From NCBI GenBank assembly GCA_004431415.1, contig QPMI01000139.1, forward strand, positions 1-64,000: DNA of 64,000 nt, written 5' to 3'. Source of the DNA: Cyanophora paradoxa. Its lineage: Eukaryota; Glaucocystophyceae; Cyanophorales; Cyanophoraceae. The notes under the pieces were generated by a model. That model worked only from the letters and a program-made list of their open reading frames with translations, was not told where the DNA came from and searched no databases. Below, one piece after another: positions 44,533-54,398 of the stretch (position 1 is its first letter; each line of letters opens with the position of its first letter). The position numbers were made by a program, and so were the translations under genes.

Positions 44533-45502
44533 CGGCCAGCACCCGCAGGAGCTACTCGTACCCGCAGCGCGAGTTCATCGAGTTCTGCCTCCAGCGGGGT
44601 CTGCACGACAGGCAGGGCTCGGTCCTGCCGGCGTCGGAGGCTACACTCTGCTTCTTCGCGGCGCACCTCTTCCGCCGTGGCGGCGTCGCCCCGCCATCCA
44701 TCCGCACGTACATCACGGCCGTGCAGTCGCTGCACGTCGACTCCGGCTTCAGCACTTTCTGGGGCTCCATGCCGCGCCTCGCCCGGCTCCTCGAGGGCAT
44801 CGCCCGCGTGGCCGACCCTCGCCCCAAACTCTGCCGCGACCCGATCACGCGCGGACAGCTCAGTGACCTCGCCCAGTATGCAGCCGCCCACCCGTCACCT
44901 GAGACGCGGCTCCTCTGGGCCGCCTTTTCCACCGCCTTCTTCGGCTTCTTCCGCTGCAGCGAGGTCTGTGCTGTCCGCCTCCCTGTGCCCGACCCGGCCC
45001 GGCTCTTCCAGCGCCGCGACCTCCGCTTCTTCACGGACGAGGGCGAGAGCTTCGCCGCCTCCGCCTGAAGAAGTCGAAGACCGATCAGCGAGGCCAGGGC
45101 TGTGACGTCGACATTCCCCATGTCGGCGGCCTGGAGTGCGCTCACTGCGCCCTCGAGGCCCTCGCCCTCTCCTGGACGGGCCCCGCCCGCCCTGACGCCT
45201 ACATCTTCGCACATGCCGCCACCGGCCAGCGCTGACCCGTTCGGAGCTGCATGCCGCCCTCCGCAACTGGCTCCACGCCTCGGCTACGCAGCCGACCCCT
45301 GCTGCCGCACAGCTTCCGCATCGGCGCCGCCACCGCGGCGTTCGAGGCCGGCCTCCCTGACTACGCTATCCAGCTCCTCGGCCGCTGGCGGTCCGACGCT
45401 TTCCAGCTGTACATCCGTGCGCGCCCCGAGCTCGTCCGCCGCCAGCGGGGCCTCCTCCTCGCCAGCAGCCACGCGCCCCCAGCCGCAGTGCCCTCCAGCT
45501 GA
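44520..45502 (+). CDS. Tyrosine recombinase of the Ngaro element (frame-broken)
   Basis: Integrates the circular DNA intermediate by site-specific recombination. The ATG at 44520 overlaps the RNase H stop by 13 bases. The N-terminal core-binding part reads LAASTRRSYSYPQREFIEFC, PPSIRTYITAVQSLHVD and MPRLARLLEGIARV. The catalytic domain shows FGFFRCSEVCAVRL (first Arg), LRLKKSKTDQRGQGC, then LLPHSFRIGAATAAFEAGL (His-x-x-Arg), IQLLGRWRSDAFQLYIR (Trp and the nucleophile Tyr). Reading needs frame changes near 45050 and 45235-45310, again at C/G runs. All five catalytic positions can be identified, so the gene may be intact in reality. Confidence 0.82.
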
Positions 45503-45572
45503 CCTTCATTCATCACACACCTCTCTCCATGGGTGCCAGCGCGCGGCGCCCACTTCGCAGCCGCCGCCGCCT

Positions 45573-45864
45573 CGGCGCCTTGGTCCTGCCTCTCCCCTGC
45601 TTCGCGTACCCTAGGCCAGACTGCCGTACCCAGGACAGGTGTTGCGAACTAGCCTAGTTCACGTACCCCTCTGCCTGCTACGGACTCTAGCCAGTTTCAC
45701 GCTCAGGATTTTCACAGGCCCGAGGCAGTCCCCTTCTTGGCACCCATTTCGAGTTGTGTATGCATATACTAGATTAGCATATGACCATGCTAGCGACGCA
45801 GAGCTCACAGCACTGCGGGGAGTGTACCCTCTATTGCTAAGAGTAAACTCGCTAGGGTTGATTG
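45573..45864 (+). repeat. Ngaro B1 repeat
   Basis: 292 bp from CGGCGCCTTGG to GCTAGGGTTGATTG, repeated at 46010-46304. The three differences I see are all one C shorter here: CTAGCCTAG against CTAGCCCTAG, TAGCCAG against TAGCCCAG, and GTACCCTC against GTACCCCTC. Confidence 0.9.
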
Positions 45865-45984
45865 ATAGTAAAGTAGTTTACTTAGGTCAACCCGCGAGTA
45901 GACGTAGAGCAGCTGTACCCGAGGCACGACTGCCCGCCCCTCTTCAGTTGTTGTACCCGAGTGCGCCGTCGCGCCTCGAGCTCT
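45862..45984 (+). repeat. Ngaro A2 repeat
   Basis: 123-bp copy of A1, overlapping the end of B1 by three bases (TTG). It is followed by a unique 25-bp spacer (45985-46009) before B2. Confidence 0.9.
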
Positions 45985-46009
45985 CCCACCCGACCCTACC
46001 CTATGTATA

Positions 46010-46304
46010 CGGCGCCTTGGTCCTGCCTCTCCCCTGCTTCGCGTACCCTAGGCCAGACTGCCGTACCCAGGACAGGTGTTGCGAACTAGCCCTAGTTCAC
46101 GTACCCCTCTGCCTGCTACGGACTCTAGCCCAGTTTCACGCTCAGGATTTTCACAGGCCCGAGGCAGTCCCCTTCTTGGCACCCATTTCGAGTTGTGTAT
46201 GCATATACTAGATTAGCATATGACCATGCTAGCGACGCAGAGCTCACAGCACTGCGGGGAGTGTACCCCTCTATTGCTAAGAGTAAACTCGCTAGGGTTG
46301 ATTG
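46010..46304 (+). repeat. Ngaro B2 repeat (right end)
   Basis: 295-bp copy of B1 forming the right terminus. It diverges from B1 immediately after GATTG, where host sequence CGCCAGCCGAACGAGG begins, 18 bp before the IFT74 ATG. Confidence 0.9.
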
Positions 46305-46322
46305 CGCCAGCCGAACGAGGCA

Positions 46323-48871
46323 ATGCAGCGGCCCTCCTCGCGCGGTGGGCAGATGCCAACGGGCTCCATCCCCGGCGGAGGTGCCATGGCCCGCCCATCG
46401 AGCCGCGGCGGCTACGGCGGAGTCATGGGCGCGCCACTCGGGCCCTCCGGCTTCATACCTGCCCAGGTGCGTCCCAGATGGATGCTTTGCGTTTAGCTAG
46501 AGGCGTGTGGGGCCTCCGGGCCGTTCGCTTGCTGCCCGGCTCCCGCTCACTTTTGAGCAGGGTGGCATGGCTCCTGGGCAGGGTGGCCCGCTGCGACCAG
46601 TCACAGGAGCGATGCCGCCTGGCACAGCTATGCGCGGTGGAGTCCCCGGAACAGCTCAGCGGCCTGGCACTCGCGGCGGCGGCGGTGGTTCGTTGCCGCG
46701 CAGGCCGCCACGTACCACCGCTGAGCGCCGCGCAGGCGGCATCGGGTTGAACACGAATGTACAGATCTCGGAGCGACCAGTCACACAGCAGGGCATGATG
46801 GGTGCGCGCTGTGCGGGTGGCGTGTCGGAAGCACCTGGCGCCTTCCAGGCTGAGTGGCGGCCCTCCACGGGCGCAGGCATGAAGGGCGCGGCGGCTGGAC
46901 CGGGCAGGCAAGTGCAGGACAAGTCCTTCTTCATGGGCGAGCTGCGGGCGAAGATCTCCGAGCTGAAGAGCGAAATCGACGCGCTGACCAACGAGCGCGA
47001 CAAGCGGCAGAACGATACAAGCACGATGTCGCAGCTTGCGCGCGCGTACGACGACGCGCAAAGGAAGATCAAGACGCTGCAGGCGGAGCTCGCCGTGTAC
47101 AACCTCATGCTCGACAAGGTGCGCGGGGCGCCCCCCCGCGCCGGCAGGGCGAGCAGGGCCGAGCGCCGGGGCAGGTGAGGGTCGGCGCCGAAATGGATGC
47201 CGTCCGCAACGAGTACACGGACGTGAAGGCACGGAACGACAACGAGAAGCGGCGGGCAGACCAGATCTTCCAGGAGCGATCCAGGCACGTCCGCTCGCCT
47301 TGGCGCGCCGCGCGCCGCGGGGCCGGGGGGCGAGCGCGGGGCGCAGCAAAGAGGCGCACACGCGGGAGATCGAGGCGCAGATCAACGCGGTGATGCACCA
47401 GCTGGAGAGCCGCCTGAGCGAGCTGGCGCCGGGGGAGCGGGAGCGCTACCGCCAGCTGCAGGAGCAGAACCGGCAGGCGAACGACGCGGCCGTGCGCCTG
47501 ACGGCGGACCTGGAGGACAAGACGCGGGAGATCCAGCGGCTGGAGGAGGAGCTGCGGGCGGACACGCTGCGGCAGCGAGCGGTGGCGCTGGAGGAGCAGA
47601 AGCGGGAGGCGGAGCAGCGGCTGGCGGAGCTGCAGGCCGACTCCGCCAACGAGAACCTGCCCTTCCCGGAGGCCCGCGACCGCCTCCTCAACCAGGCCCG
47701 CCCAGCCCCGCCCCGCCCCGCCCCGCCCCGCCCCCGCGCCGGTGGCGGGGCCGGCGCTGAGGGCGGGGGCAGGTGCGGAAGGACAACATGGAGATCGCGG
47801 ACGCGGAGCGGCAGATCCGGGCCCTCGAGAAGGAGAACGGGCAGCTGCGCGAGCAGGTCGACGCCATGGGCGCCGACATGGACGAGACGCGGGGTGGGCG
47901 GGGCGGGGCGGGGCGGGGCGGGGCGGGGGCGTGACGGGGGCGGGCAGGGGAGAAGGCGGACAAGTACGCGGAGCTGCTGGCGAAGGACCAGGAGATGCAG
48001 GCGTTCATCGAGCGCTTCGACGAGAACAAGCGGGCCACCGCCGAGGCCATCCAGAAGCACGAGCTCATGATCTGCGCCCTCCTCCAGCACATCTCCCAGG
48101 CCCGCCCCCCGCCCCGCCCCCGCCCCGCCCCCGCCCCCGCCCGAGCCCCCGCGGCAGGGCCTGGACCGGCAGCACGCGATGCCGACGGCGGAGCGGCTGA
48201 AGGAGCTGCAGGAGGAGGTGCGCGGGGGGCGCGGGGCGCGGGGCGCGGGGCGCGGGGCGGGGGGCGGGCCCGACGGGGCGGGCGGCAGGTGGAGTACAAG
48301 CGGACGCAGCTGGAGAACTCGCAGACGACGGCGGAGCGGCTGAAGCAGGAGCTGCAGCTCCGCGAGATGGAGCTCGAGAAGATCAAGACGCTCGACCAGA
48401 AGATCGGGGTCGAGCTGGAGTCGCTCAAGGGCAAGTCGCAGCAGATGCGGGAGGAGATGGGCACCTTCTCGCAGATCGAGCAGCTCAAGGAGGCCCACGA
48501 GGCCCGCAAGCGCGCGCTCGTCGCCGAGCGGCAGCGCCTCGGGAAGCGGAAGGAGATGCTGAAGCAGCAGACGGCGCTGCTGCAGGCCAAGTACGACACG
48601 AAGAAGATGCAGCTCTCCGAGAACGACGTCTACACGCAGCTCGACTCCCTCGAGCAGAAGCTGCGCGCCCAGGAGCAGAACAACTTCCACCTCCGCGAGT
48701 GTCCGCACCGCCCCGCCCGCCCCGCCGCGCCGCGCCGCCCCCCTCACGCGCCGCCAGTCATCGAGACGAAGGAGCGAGAGAGCAATTACGTGCCCCTGAA
48801 GAAGGAGTGCCTCACCATGGTCGACGAGCTAAACCAGCTCGTCATCAAGGCCCAGGCGTGCCCCGCCCCCG

Positions 48872-48902
<31 letters not shown>

Positions 48903-48945
48903 AGCTCTGACAGCGTTTTGCCCGCAGACCGGCGCCAAGTTCTGA
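46323..48945 (+). CDS. IFT74: Intraflagellar transport protein IFT74
   Basis: Core IFT-B coiled-coil subunit that with IFT81 carries tubulin in cilia. Ten exons join in frame to 673 residues: 46323-46466, 46561-47118, 47175-47284, 47347-47695, 47773-47893, 47948-48099, 48158-48217, 48289-48700, 48758-48855, 48928-48945. The basic Arg/Gly/Pro-rich N-terminus (MQRPSSRGGQMPTG), which in IFT74 helps bind tubulin, is followed by PVTQQGMMG, QVQDKSFFMGELRAKISELK and continuous coiled coil. The diagnostic end reads QEQNNFHLREF-IETKERESNYVPLKKE, matching the human '[25 protein letters not shown]'. Four of nine introns (3, 4, 6, 9) have GC donors. The Ngaro element ends 18 bp upstream of the ATG, so most of the native promoter is displaced. 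The length compares with about 600-640 in animals and Chlamydomonas. Confidence 0.95.
48872..48898 (+). repeat. 27-bp poly-C run inside IFT74 intron 9
   Basis: Uninterrupted C run in the last intron (48856-48927), just before CTCCGAGCTCTGACAG. It gives C-rich RNA (a G-rich complement) and a likely site of length errors. Confidence 0.9.
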
Positions 48946-49134
48946 GCTGTTTCGCCATCGTACCCCCTCACCAGCCCCCTGCCCCTCGCGCTGCGCCCCT
49001 CCCGCATCTCTTGCCTCGTATCCCTCAATATCACGGACCGACCCCGTCAACGAAAGCGCGACTAAGCGAGGCGTGGCATGCATACACAAATACCTGAAAT
49101 ACTGTAACCCATAAGCGAGGGGCCCGGCGGGGCC

Positions 49135-52100
49135 TCACTCTGTGATGACGCGGAGGAGGGTGTGGCGGGAGGGGGAGTTCTTTCGGGGATCGCCGGGCGG
49201 GGCCGGGGCCGCGTCGACGAGGAGGGGCGGCTCCTGCGACTGCGGCTCCTGCAGCGCCTCCGCGTCGTGCCCGCAGAGCGTGTGCCGCCGCCGCCGCGCG
49301 AGGAGGCCCGGCGACTCCGCCCCGCTCCCCGCCGGCGAGGGCGTCTGGTCGGCGGGGTGGGCGCGGCGGGGCGTGCGGGGAGCGCGCGGGGGCGGTCGAG
49401 GGAGTCGAGGAAGGCGCGGGCGTCGTCCCGCGAGGCCGGCGCGCAGAAGGGCCCCGGCCCCGCAGCACGCACGCCGGCGAGGCCCGGCCGACCCCGACCC
49501 GGCGGCGGCGGCCCCGCGCAGCGCCGGCGAGCCCGGAAGCGGGCCCGAAGAGGGGCGCCTCGTCGCGGGGCCGAGGGGCGCGGCGAGAGGGAGCGGTTGC
49601 GGGGGAGGGCCGGGGCGGGGCGAGGCGGCCGCGCTCCTGGGCGAGGCGGCCGACGACGTCGATGCGGTGCCGCAGCTGTCCAGTCGCGACTCCAGCAGCA
49701 GCTCCGCCGCCGTCGGGCTCGTCCCGCCCCGCGGCGCCGCCCCAGCGGCGCCGGCGCCGCCAGGTGCGTGTGCGCGGGCTGGGCACGTGCTCGGGGGCGG
49801 TGCGGGCGGAGCCCGGGGCGGAGGAGGGGAGATGGAGAGGGCGGGGTGGTGGCGGGGGAGGCGGCGGGGCTGGGGGCGGGGCGGTGCGGGGCGAGGGAGT
49901 GGGGCGCGAGGAGGCCGGCGAGGGCGAGGGCGGGGGCGAGCCGCGGCGCGCCGCCTCCTCGAGCTCCCGCTCCCGCTCCTCCTCGGGGGTCGGGCTCCCC
50001 TCCGAGGCCACCGAGATCACCGGCGCCGGCCCCGCCCCGCGCCCCGAGGGCGGCGAGAGGGCGCCCTGGGCCCCGGAAGAGGGCGAGGGGGTGCCGGGGG
50101 GCGGCTGGGCGGCGAGGAGGGCGGGGGGCACGGGGGAGGAGGCGCGGAGGGCGTCGGCGCCGGCGCGCTCCTTCATCTCGATGATCTCGACCCAGCGGCC
50201 GCGGTTCTCGAGGAGCTGGCGGTAGCAGCGGCGGACCTCCGGGAGGAAGTTTTCGAGGGCCGTGAACAGCGGCGCCGCCACGAAGTCGATGAAGTTGAGC
50301 GTCACCCGCGCCTCGCACGCCGTCCGCCGGTCCACTGCGCCCCCCGCTCAGGCGCGCGCGCGCCGGGGGGAGGGGGGGCGGGGGGCGGGGGGCGGGCGGG
50401 GACGGGGCGCACTGAAGGGGGTGACGGGGAGGCCGCGCCGCCGCTCCTCGTCGCCCTGCTCGAAGAACTCGTCCATGACGAGGAGGCTCCAGCGCTTCGA
50501 GAGGCTCCACGGCTTGATCGGGTTCGAGATGTCCGCCGCGTGCAGCAGCGTGTTGATCAGCGCCCGCCGGTGCTTCTTGTTCGCCCCGTCGAAGCTGGCT
50601 CTGCCCATCAGCGGCGTCCGCCGCGCCGCCGTGCGGGCGGGCGGGGCGCACCCGGCGTGGGTGATCTCCGTGAAGCTCGCCACCTCGTCGAGGTGCTGCG
50701 CCATGTCCGTCGCCCTGCGCGCGCGCCAGCGGCCCCCGACCCGCGTCGGCCCCCGCGGTGCGGGGCGGGCGGGGCGGGGCGGGGCGGGGCGGACAGGATG
50801 GCGCCGATGACGATGGAGCGGATCTCCTTGGCGGCCTCCTCCTCCACGTCCTCCAGGAAGTTGCACCGCTCGTCTGCGCCCCCCGCCCCCGCTCGCCCGC
50901 CGCCCCGCCCCGCCCCGCCCCGCCTGCGCGCACCGCGGAGGGTGACGAAGATCTCGGCGGCGTGCATGTTCTCCAGAACGCTCTGCGCCCTCGTCGGTCC
51001 CGGCGGCGGAGGCGGGGGCGCGGGGGGCGGCCTGGGGGGCCGGGGCGGGGCACCTGGTCGTTGTAGCGGATGGCGAGCTCGTGGCCCGTTGCGACGAGGA
51101 AGCCGTTGCTGAGGCCCGGGTGGCCCACCTGGCGGGGCGCCTCGGAGGGGGCGGGGGGGCGGGGCGGAGGGGCGGGGCGGGGGCGGACGTCGTGGCCGAT
51201 GGCGGCGAGGTAGAGGGCGAGGAGCTCGCGCTCGGAGAGGACCTCGGCGACGCGGCGGCAGCCGGCGAAGACCGCCACCGTCCGCAGCACGTCGAACGCG
51301 TGCCGGAAGCAGTGGTACGGGTTGTGGTGGTACTTGCGAGCGAGGACGCGGAGGAAGCGGCGGAGGCGGCGGCGGCGGAGCTTCAGGCGGCGGACGAGGT
51401 CCCGGGCCTCGAAGAGGAGCACGGCGAGCTCCACCAGCTCCTCCTCCGTCCGCCCGAACACGTCGAAGCTCCACTCGTTCAGCCCCTCCGCCTCCGCCTT
51501 CTCCTCCGCCGCCGCGCACCCCAGGCCCTCTTCCTCCGGCCCCTCCTCCTCGCTGCCGGCCGTCAGCGCGCCGCCTCCGGGCGGTGGCGGGGGCGGGGCG
51601 GGGGCGGGCGCGCTCGGAGGAGTGTATGATGTCGCGGTCGGCCTGGGCGCGGGGCGACGTGTTGAGCGGCGAGCGGTGCGGCGACGCCGGCCGGCTCCGC
51701 AGGATCGGCTCGCAGCCGCCGCTGCCCGTCTTTCCCAGCGCGGTCGCTAGCAGAGCCTCCCGCCTCCCGAATATCCTGCCCCGCCCCCCCGTCAGTGGTG
51801 CTCTCGAGGGGGCTCGCACGCCAGGGGCAGCGCACAGATCTGCAGAGTGCGCAGCCGCCACGTCAGGAGCGGGGCAGCGCGGAGCGGGGAGCTTCGACGG
51901 CGGCGGCGCACCGGCGATGGAGCTCCCGCGACGGCGCATGCGGGCGGGGACGGACGCGTTCGGGTCCAGCACAGAGATGAGAAAAGCCGCCGTGTCGGGG
52001 TCGTCCGCAGTGACGCTCTGGCGCGCGCACGCCCGGGGTCAGTGGGGTCACGCTTTAGAAAGCGCGCAGAAAAGCTGACGCGCTAGCGCGCGCGGGGGGG

Positions 52101-53196
52101 TGGGGGGGGTGGGGGGGGGGGGGTGGGGGGGGGTGGGGGGGGGAAGAGAAGAGAAAGGGGGGGACGTCGGGGGGCAGGGGGCGGCGGGGAGGGTCACCTT
52201 CATCAGAGCGTCGAGGAGTGCGGGGCCGAGACGGGTCTCGCTGGACGCCCGAGCCGCGGCAGCGCACAGCTCTTCAAGGAGCTTAATCCTCCCGTGCACG
52301 AACTGCAGCTCCCTGCGCTCCCTCCTCTCAAAAAAAGGAACGAAACGCGCAATAACCAAAAGAGACAGGATGGGCCGGGCGCTGCCGCACCGCATGAGGA
52401 GGGGCCCGTCGCTCTTCTGGAGGCATCCTTGCTTGCGCCTGAGCTCTCTCCTCCGCGCGGCAGTCTCTATCTTTTCCTCCAGCTCCTCGTCCGCGAAGGG
52501 GACGCCAAGGACGTCGTCGCTTCCCGCGTCCAGCAAAGACAGCGCGGCTTGCGCTCCGCTAGCGTTAATCGAGTAGCGCAGAGTTGGGGACGTAGAGGCC
52601 GCTGAGCCGGTGCACCGTCTGAACTCGTCCGGAGCACGGCGAGGATACAGATGAAGGCGGCGGAGTCCGCAGAACGGAGCGCTCGAATGTGCGACAGAGC
52701 ATCGCTTATCGATATCTCGTCATCCTCGTTAGGGAGGAGCACGTAGACGAAGATTGCCTGGAAGCTTTTCCCCTCCTTCAGCAGTTCGCGTAGGGAAAGG
52801 ATATCCTTCGACCAGGAAACTGTGCACATAGGCGGTGAGCCGGGGCCTCACAGAAGGGAAGGGCAGGCTAGAGGAAGGCTGAAGGGCAGCAACGAGACAC
52901 GGAGAAGGGTGCCATGCCGAGGCCAGACACCTCGGGGCCGGGGCTCGGGGTTCTAGCTAGATTTCTGCGGTGTAGCTAACGTTCAGAGCGGGGTCGTTGA
53001 TCCGCTCACCGTTCTGGCTGCGAAAGCTCGGCAGGCGAAGCAGCGACTCCAGTAACCCATAAGAACAGGCAACCGCGACCGTCAAACGGTCAGAGGACGA
53101 AGCTTCGTTTACGTCTGCAGCTCGCGGAGCTGCTGCGGCCGCCGCGATATCGGGCTGGGCGAGGGGGTTCCCGGGCCCGGGGGCCGATGGGCTCAT
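49135..53196 (-). CDS. 3',5'-cyclic nucleotide phosphodiesterase with receiver-like N-terminus (PDE8-like)
   Basis: Hydrolyses cAMP or cGMP. Exon 1 (53010-53196; MSPSAPGPGNPLAQ, LTVAVACSYGLLESLLRL) joins exon 2 at 52819 through a GTGAGC donor. Exon 2 reads FQAIFVYVLLPNEDDEISIS and ALSHIRALRSADSAAFICIL, then after an intron LLDAGSDDVLGVPFADEELE. This matches the divergent response-regulator-like domain at the N-terminus of PDE8. The catalytic domain is at 50.2-51.5 kb: HHNPYHCFRHAFDVLRTVAV (first metal His), AAIGHDV then GHPGLSNGF (HD), NTLLHAADISNPIKPWSLS (second Asp) and TLNFIDFVAAPLFTAL. The metal-binding residues are intact. The Ser/Pro-rich C-terminal tail ends HTLLRVITE at 49135. A long G-rich intron sits near 52.05-52.19 kb. 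cAMP signalling is often ciliary in protists. Confidence 0.85.
52094..52143. repeat. G-run cluster in a phosphodiesterase intron
   Basis: Runs of 7 to 13 G separated by single T residues on the plus strand (C-runs in the sense of the gene). It can form G-quadruplexes and is a likely site of assembly length error. Confidence 0.85.
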
Positions 53197-53280
53197 CGCC
53201 TCGCCAGGGCCGGGGACCTCGGGCCGTTTTTCAAGCAGCTAGGTGCTTGCTGGGCGGCGGCAGTAGTGCAGTAGGTCGGT

Positions 53281-53895
53281 GTGGAGCTTCGTCCGCTCGG
53301 AGCTTTCGCCGCAGCGTATGGGTACCACTTGATCGGGCTTGCTGCGGATTACGTATACGCAAGACCTAGCAGCGGCGGCGCTACCTGCGAGGCGAGAAGC
53401 TGCGTACGACGCAGCAGTAGGGCCCTCTGGAGGAAGGCGCGCGATCCCCTTCGGTCCGCGTCCTGCACAGCTATCGCATTAGCGCCGGCACTCCCGCACA
53501 CTAGCGCCGGCTCTCTACAGCTGGTCCAGACGGATGTCGTCGACGCCGAGGTACGCTTCGCGCCTCTCATCGCCGCGTGCGTGACGTGGCGCATGTCAGG
53601 TGGCGGGCGCGCTCTATCGTCGGGAATACGAATAGGAAGCAGAGCACCAAGCCCGCCCAGCCTTTGCCTTGGGCGGAGCGCCTGCTGGATTCTGCCGACG
53701 AGGACTCGTTGGCGCTCAGCCGCAGGAGCTCCCATCTCATCAGCGCGGACGAGGCCACCAACGAGGAGTCCATCGTTCTGGATACGCAGCGCACTGCGCG
53801 ACCACCGTCGACGCTTGTTCGTGGACACTCGGTACGCGCGCACGGTGCGTTGCGCGCCGCTGCAACTGCGTGTTGATCGCCGCACGCGCGTCTAG
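53281..53895 (+). CDS. Doubtful gene: possible Qb-SNARE-like helical protein
   Basis: Weakly supported. A protein-like stretch at about 53630-53790 reads PLPWAERLLDSADEDSLALS, SSHLISADEATNEESIVLD and TQR. It continues one frame over as ALRDHRRRLFVD. This recalls the Vti1/Gos1 pattern of L-x2-S repeats, an acidic 'ETE' turn, and 'QRxxL..R..L'. A splice or single-base shift at about 53795 is required. Upstream, TDVVDAE ends at a GTACGC donor (about 53550) and VAGALYRREYE starts after a CAG acceptor. I did not find a convincing membrane anchor downstream, which a SNARE would need. The start codon is uncertain. Confidence 0.28.
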   Translation: MELRPLGAFAAAYGYHLIGLAADYVYARPSSGGATCEARSCVRRSSRALWRKARDPLRSASCTAIALAPALPHTSAGSLQLVQTDVVDAEVRFAPLIAACVTWRMSGGGRALSSGIRIGSRAPSPPSLCLGRSACWILPTRTRWRSAAGAPISSARTRPPTRSPSFWIRSALRDHRRRLFVDTRYARTVRCAPLQLRVDRRTRV

Positions 53896-54398
53896 GCAAG
53901 ACCTCGGATCGCGCTACCAGTATCTGGCGGCATCACACCTTCGTCTTGGGTGCCGATGCCTCCTTCGATTTCGCCCCGAGATGAGAGGAGAGAGCAAGCA
54001 GACTGGGCGCTCTGGCAAAGCCGAAGTAGGAGGGACTCACCTTCGGGCCCCGGGTTCCCCTGCGTGCACATGCCTACAGCACCGCGATCGAGGCCCGCGA
54101 CAGCGCCGCCCGTGCGTCTCCGATTGTATTTCCTCACTTTCTGAGGCCGCCGGGCGATGGAAGGCTAATTTATCGAGGGATCGGCGCAGGTTTCGCGCGC
54201 GTCGATTCCCGTCATCGAGATAAGACTGCTTGCGGACCCAGAGTGGCCTAGGGCGCAACCGCACACGCGCTTTCCCCCCGCGGCCCGCACAGCACGCGAT
54301 CTGCCAACCCACGAGAGATTGTTTGGCGCTTTAGCACCAATGACGAGAGAGATCTAGCTACCTAATGTCACTGAGCTAGCAGCTAGCAGGCAGGCTCT
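53896..54398. other. Intergenic or 3' part of the preceding doubtful gene
   Basis: No recognisable protein motif. The GAGCTAGCAGCTAGCAGG repeat at 54373-54390 precedes the amidase stop codon. Any 3' exons of the doubtful plus-strand gene would lie here. Confidence 0.35.

Larger units (their letters stand above)
40048..46304 (+). mobile_element. Ngaro-type (DIRS-order) tyrosine-recombinase retrotransposon, complete
   Basis: A 6.26-kb element with the diagnostic split direct repeats: A1 (40048-40171), internal genes, B1 (45573-45864), A2 (45862-45984), B2 (46010-46304). Gene order is gag-like, reverse transcriptase, RNase H, tyrosine recombinase. There is no methyltransferase and no DDE integrase. 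Split repeats plus a YR and no methyltransferase fit Ngaro/VIPER-type elements rather than DIRS1 with inverted termini. A1/A2 and B1/B2 are almost identical, which means recent insertion. B1 and A2 overlap by a few bases at TTG, as expected from a circular intermediate joined by the recombinase. The element's composition is a little less GC-rich than the host genes. Frame breaks in all genes involve single bases in G/C runs. Confidence 0.88.

Noticed and set aside
40048-46304. LTR retrotransposon (gypsy/copia) interpretation
   Set aside because: There is no DDE integrase or aspartic protease. A tyrosine recombinase with HxxR...Y and split A/B repeats identifies the Ngaro/DIRS order instead.
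53187-53369. 60-codon plus-strand frame overlapping the phosphodiesterase start
   Set aside because: It overlaps exon 1 of a better supported gene on the other strand and shows no protein pattern.
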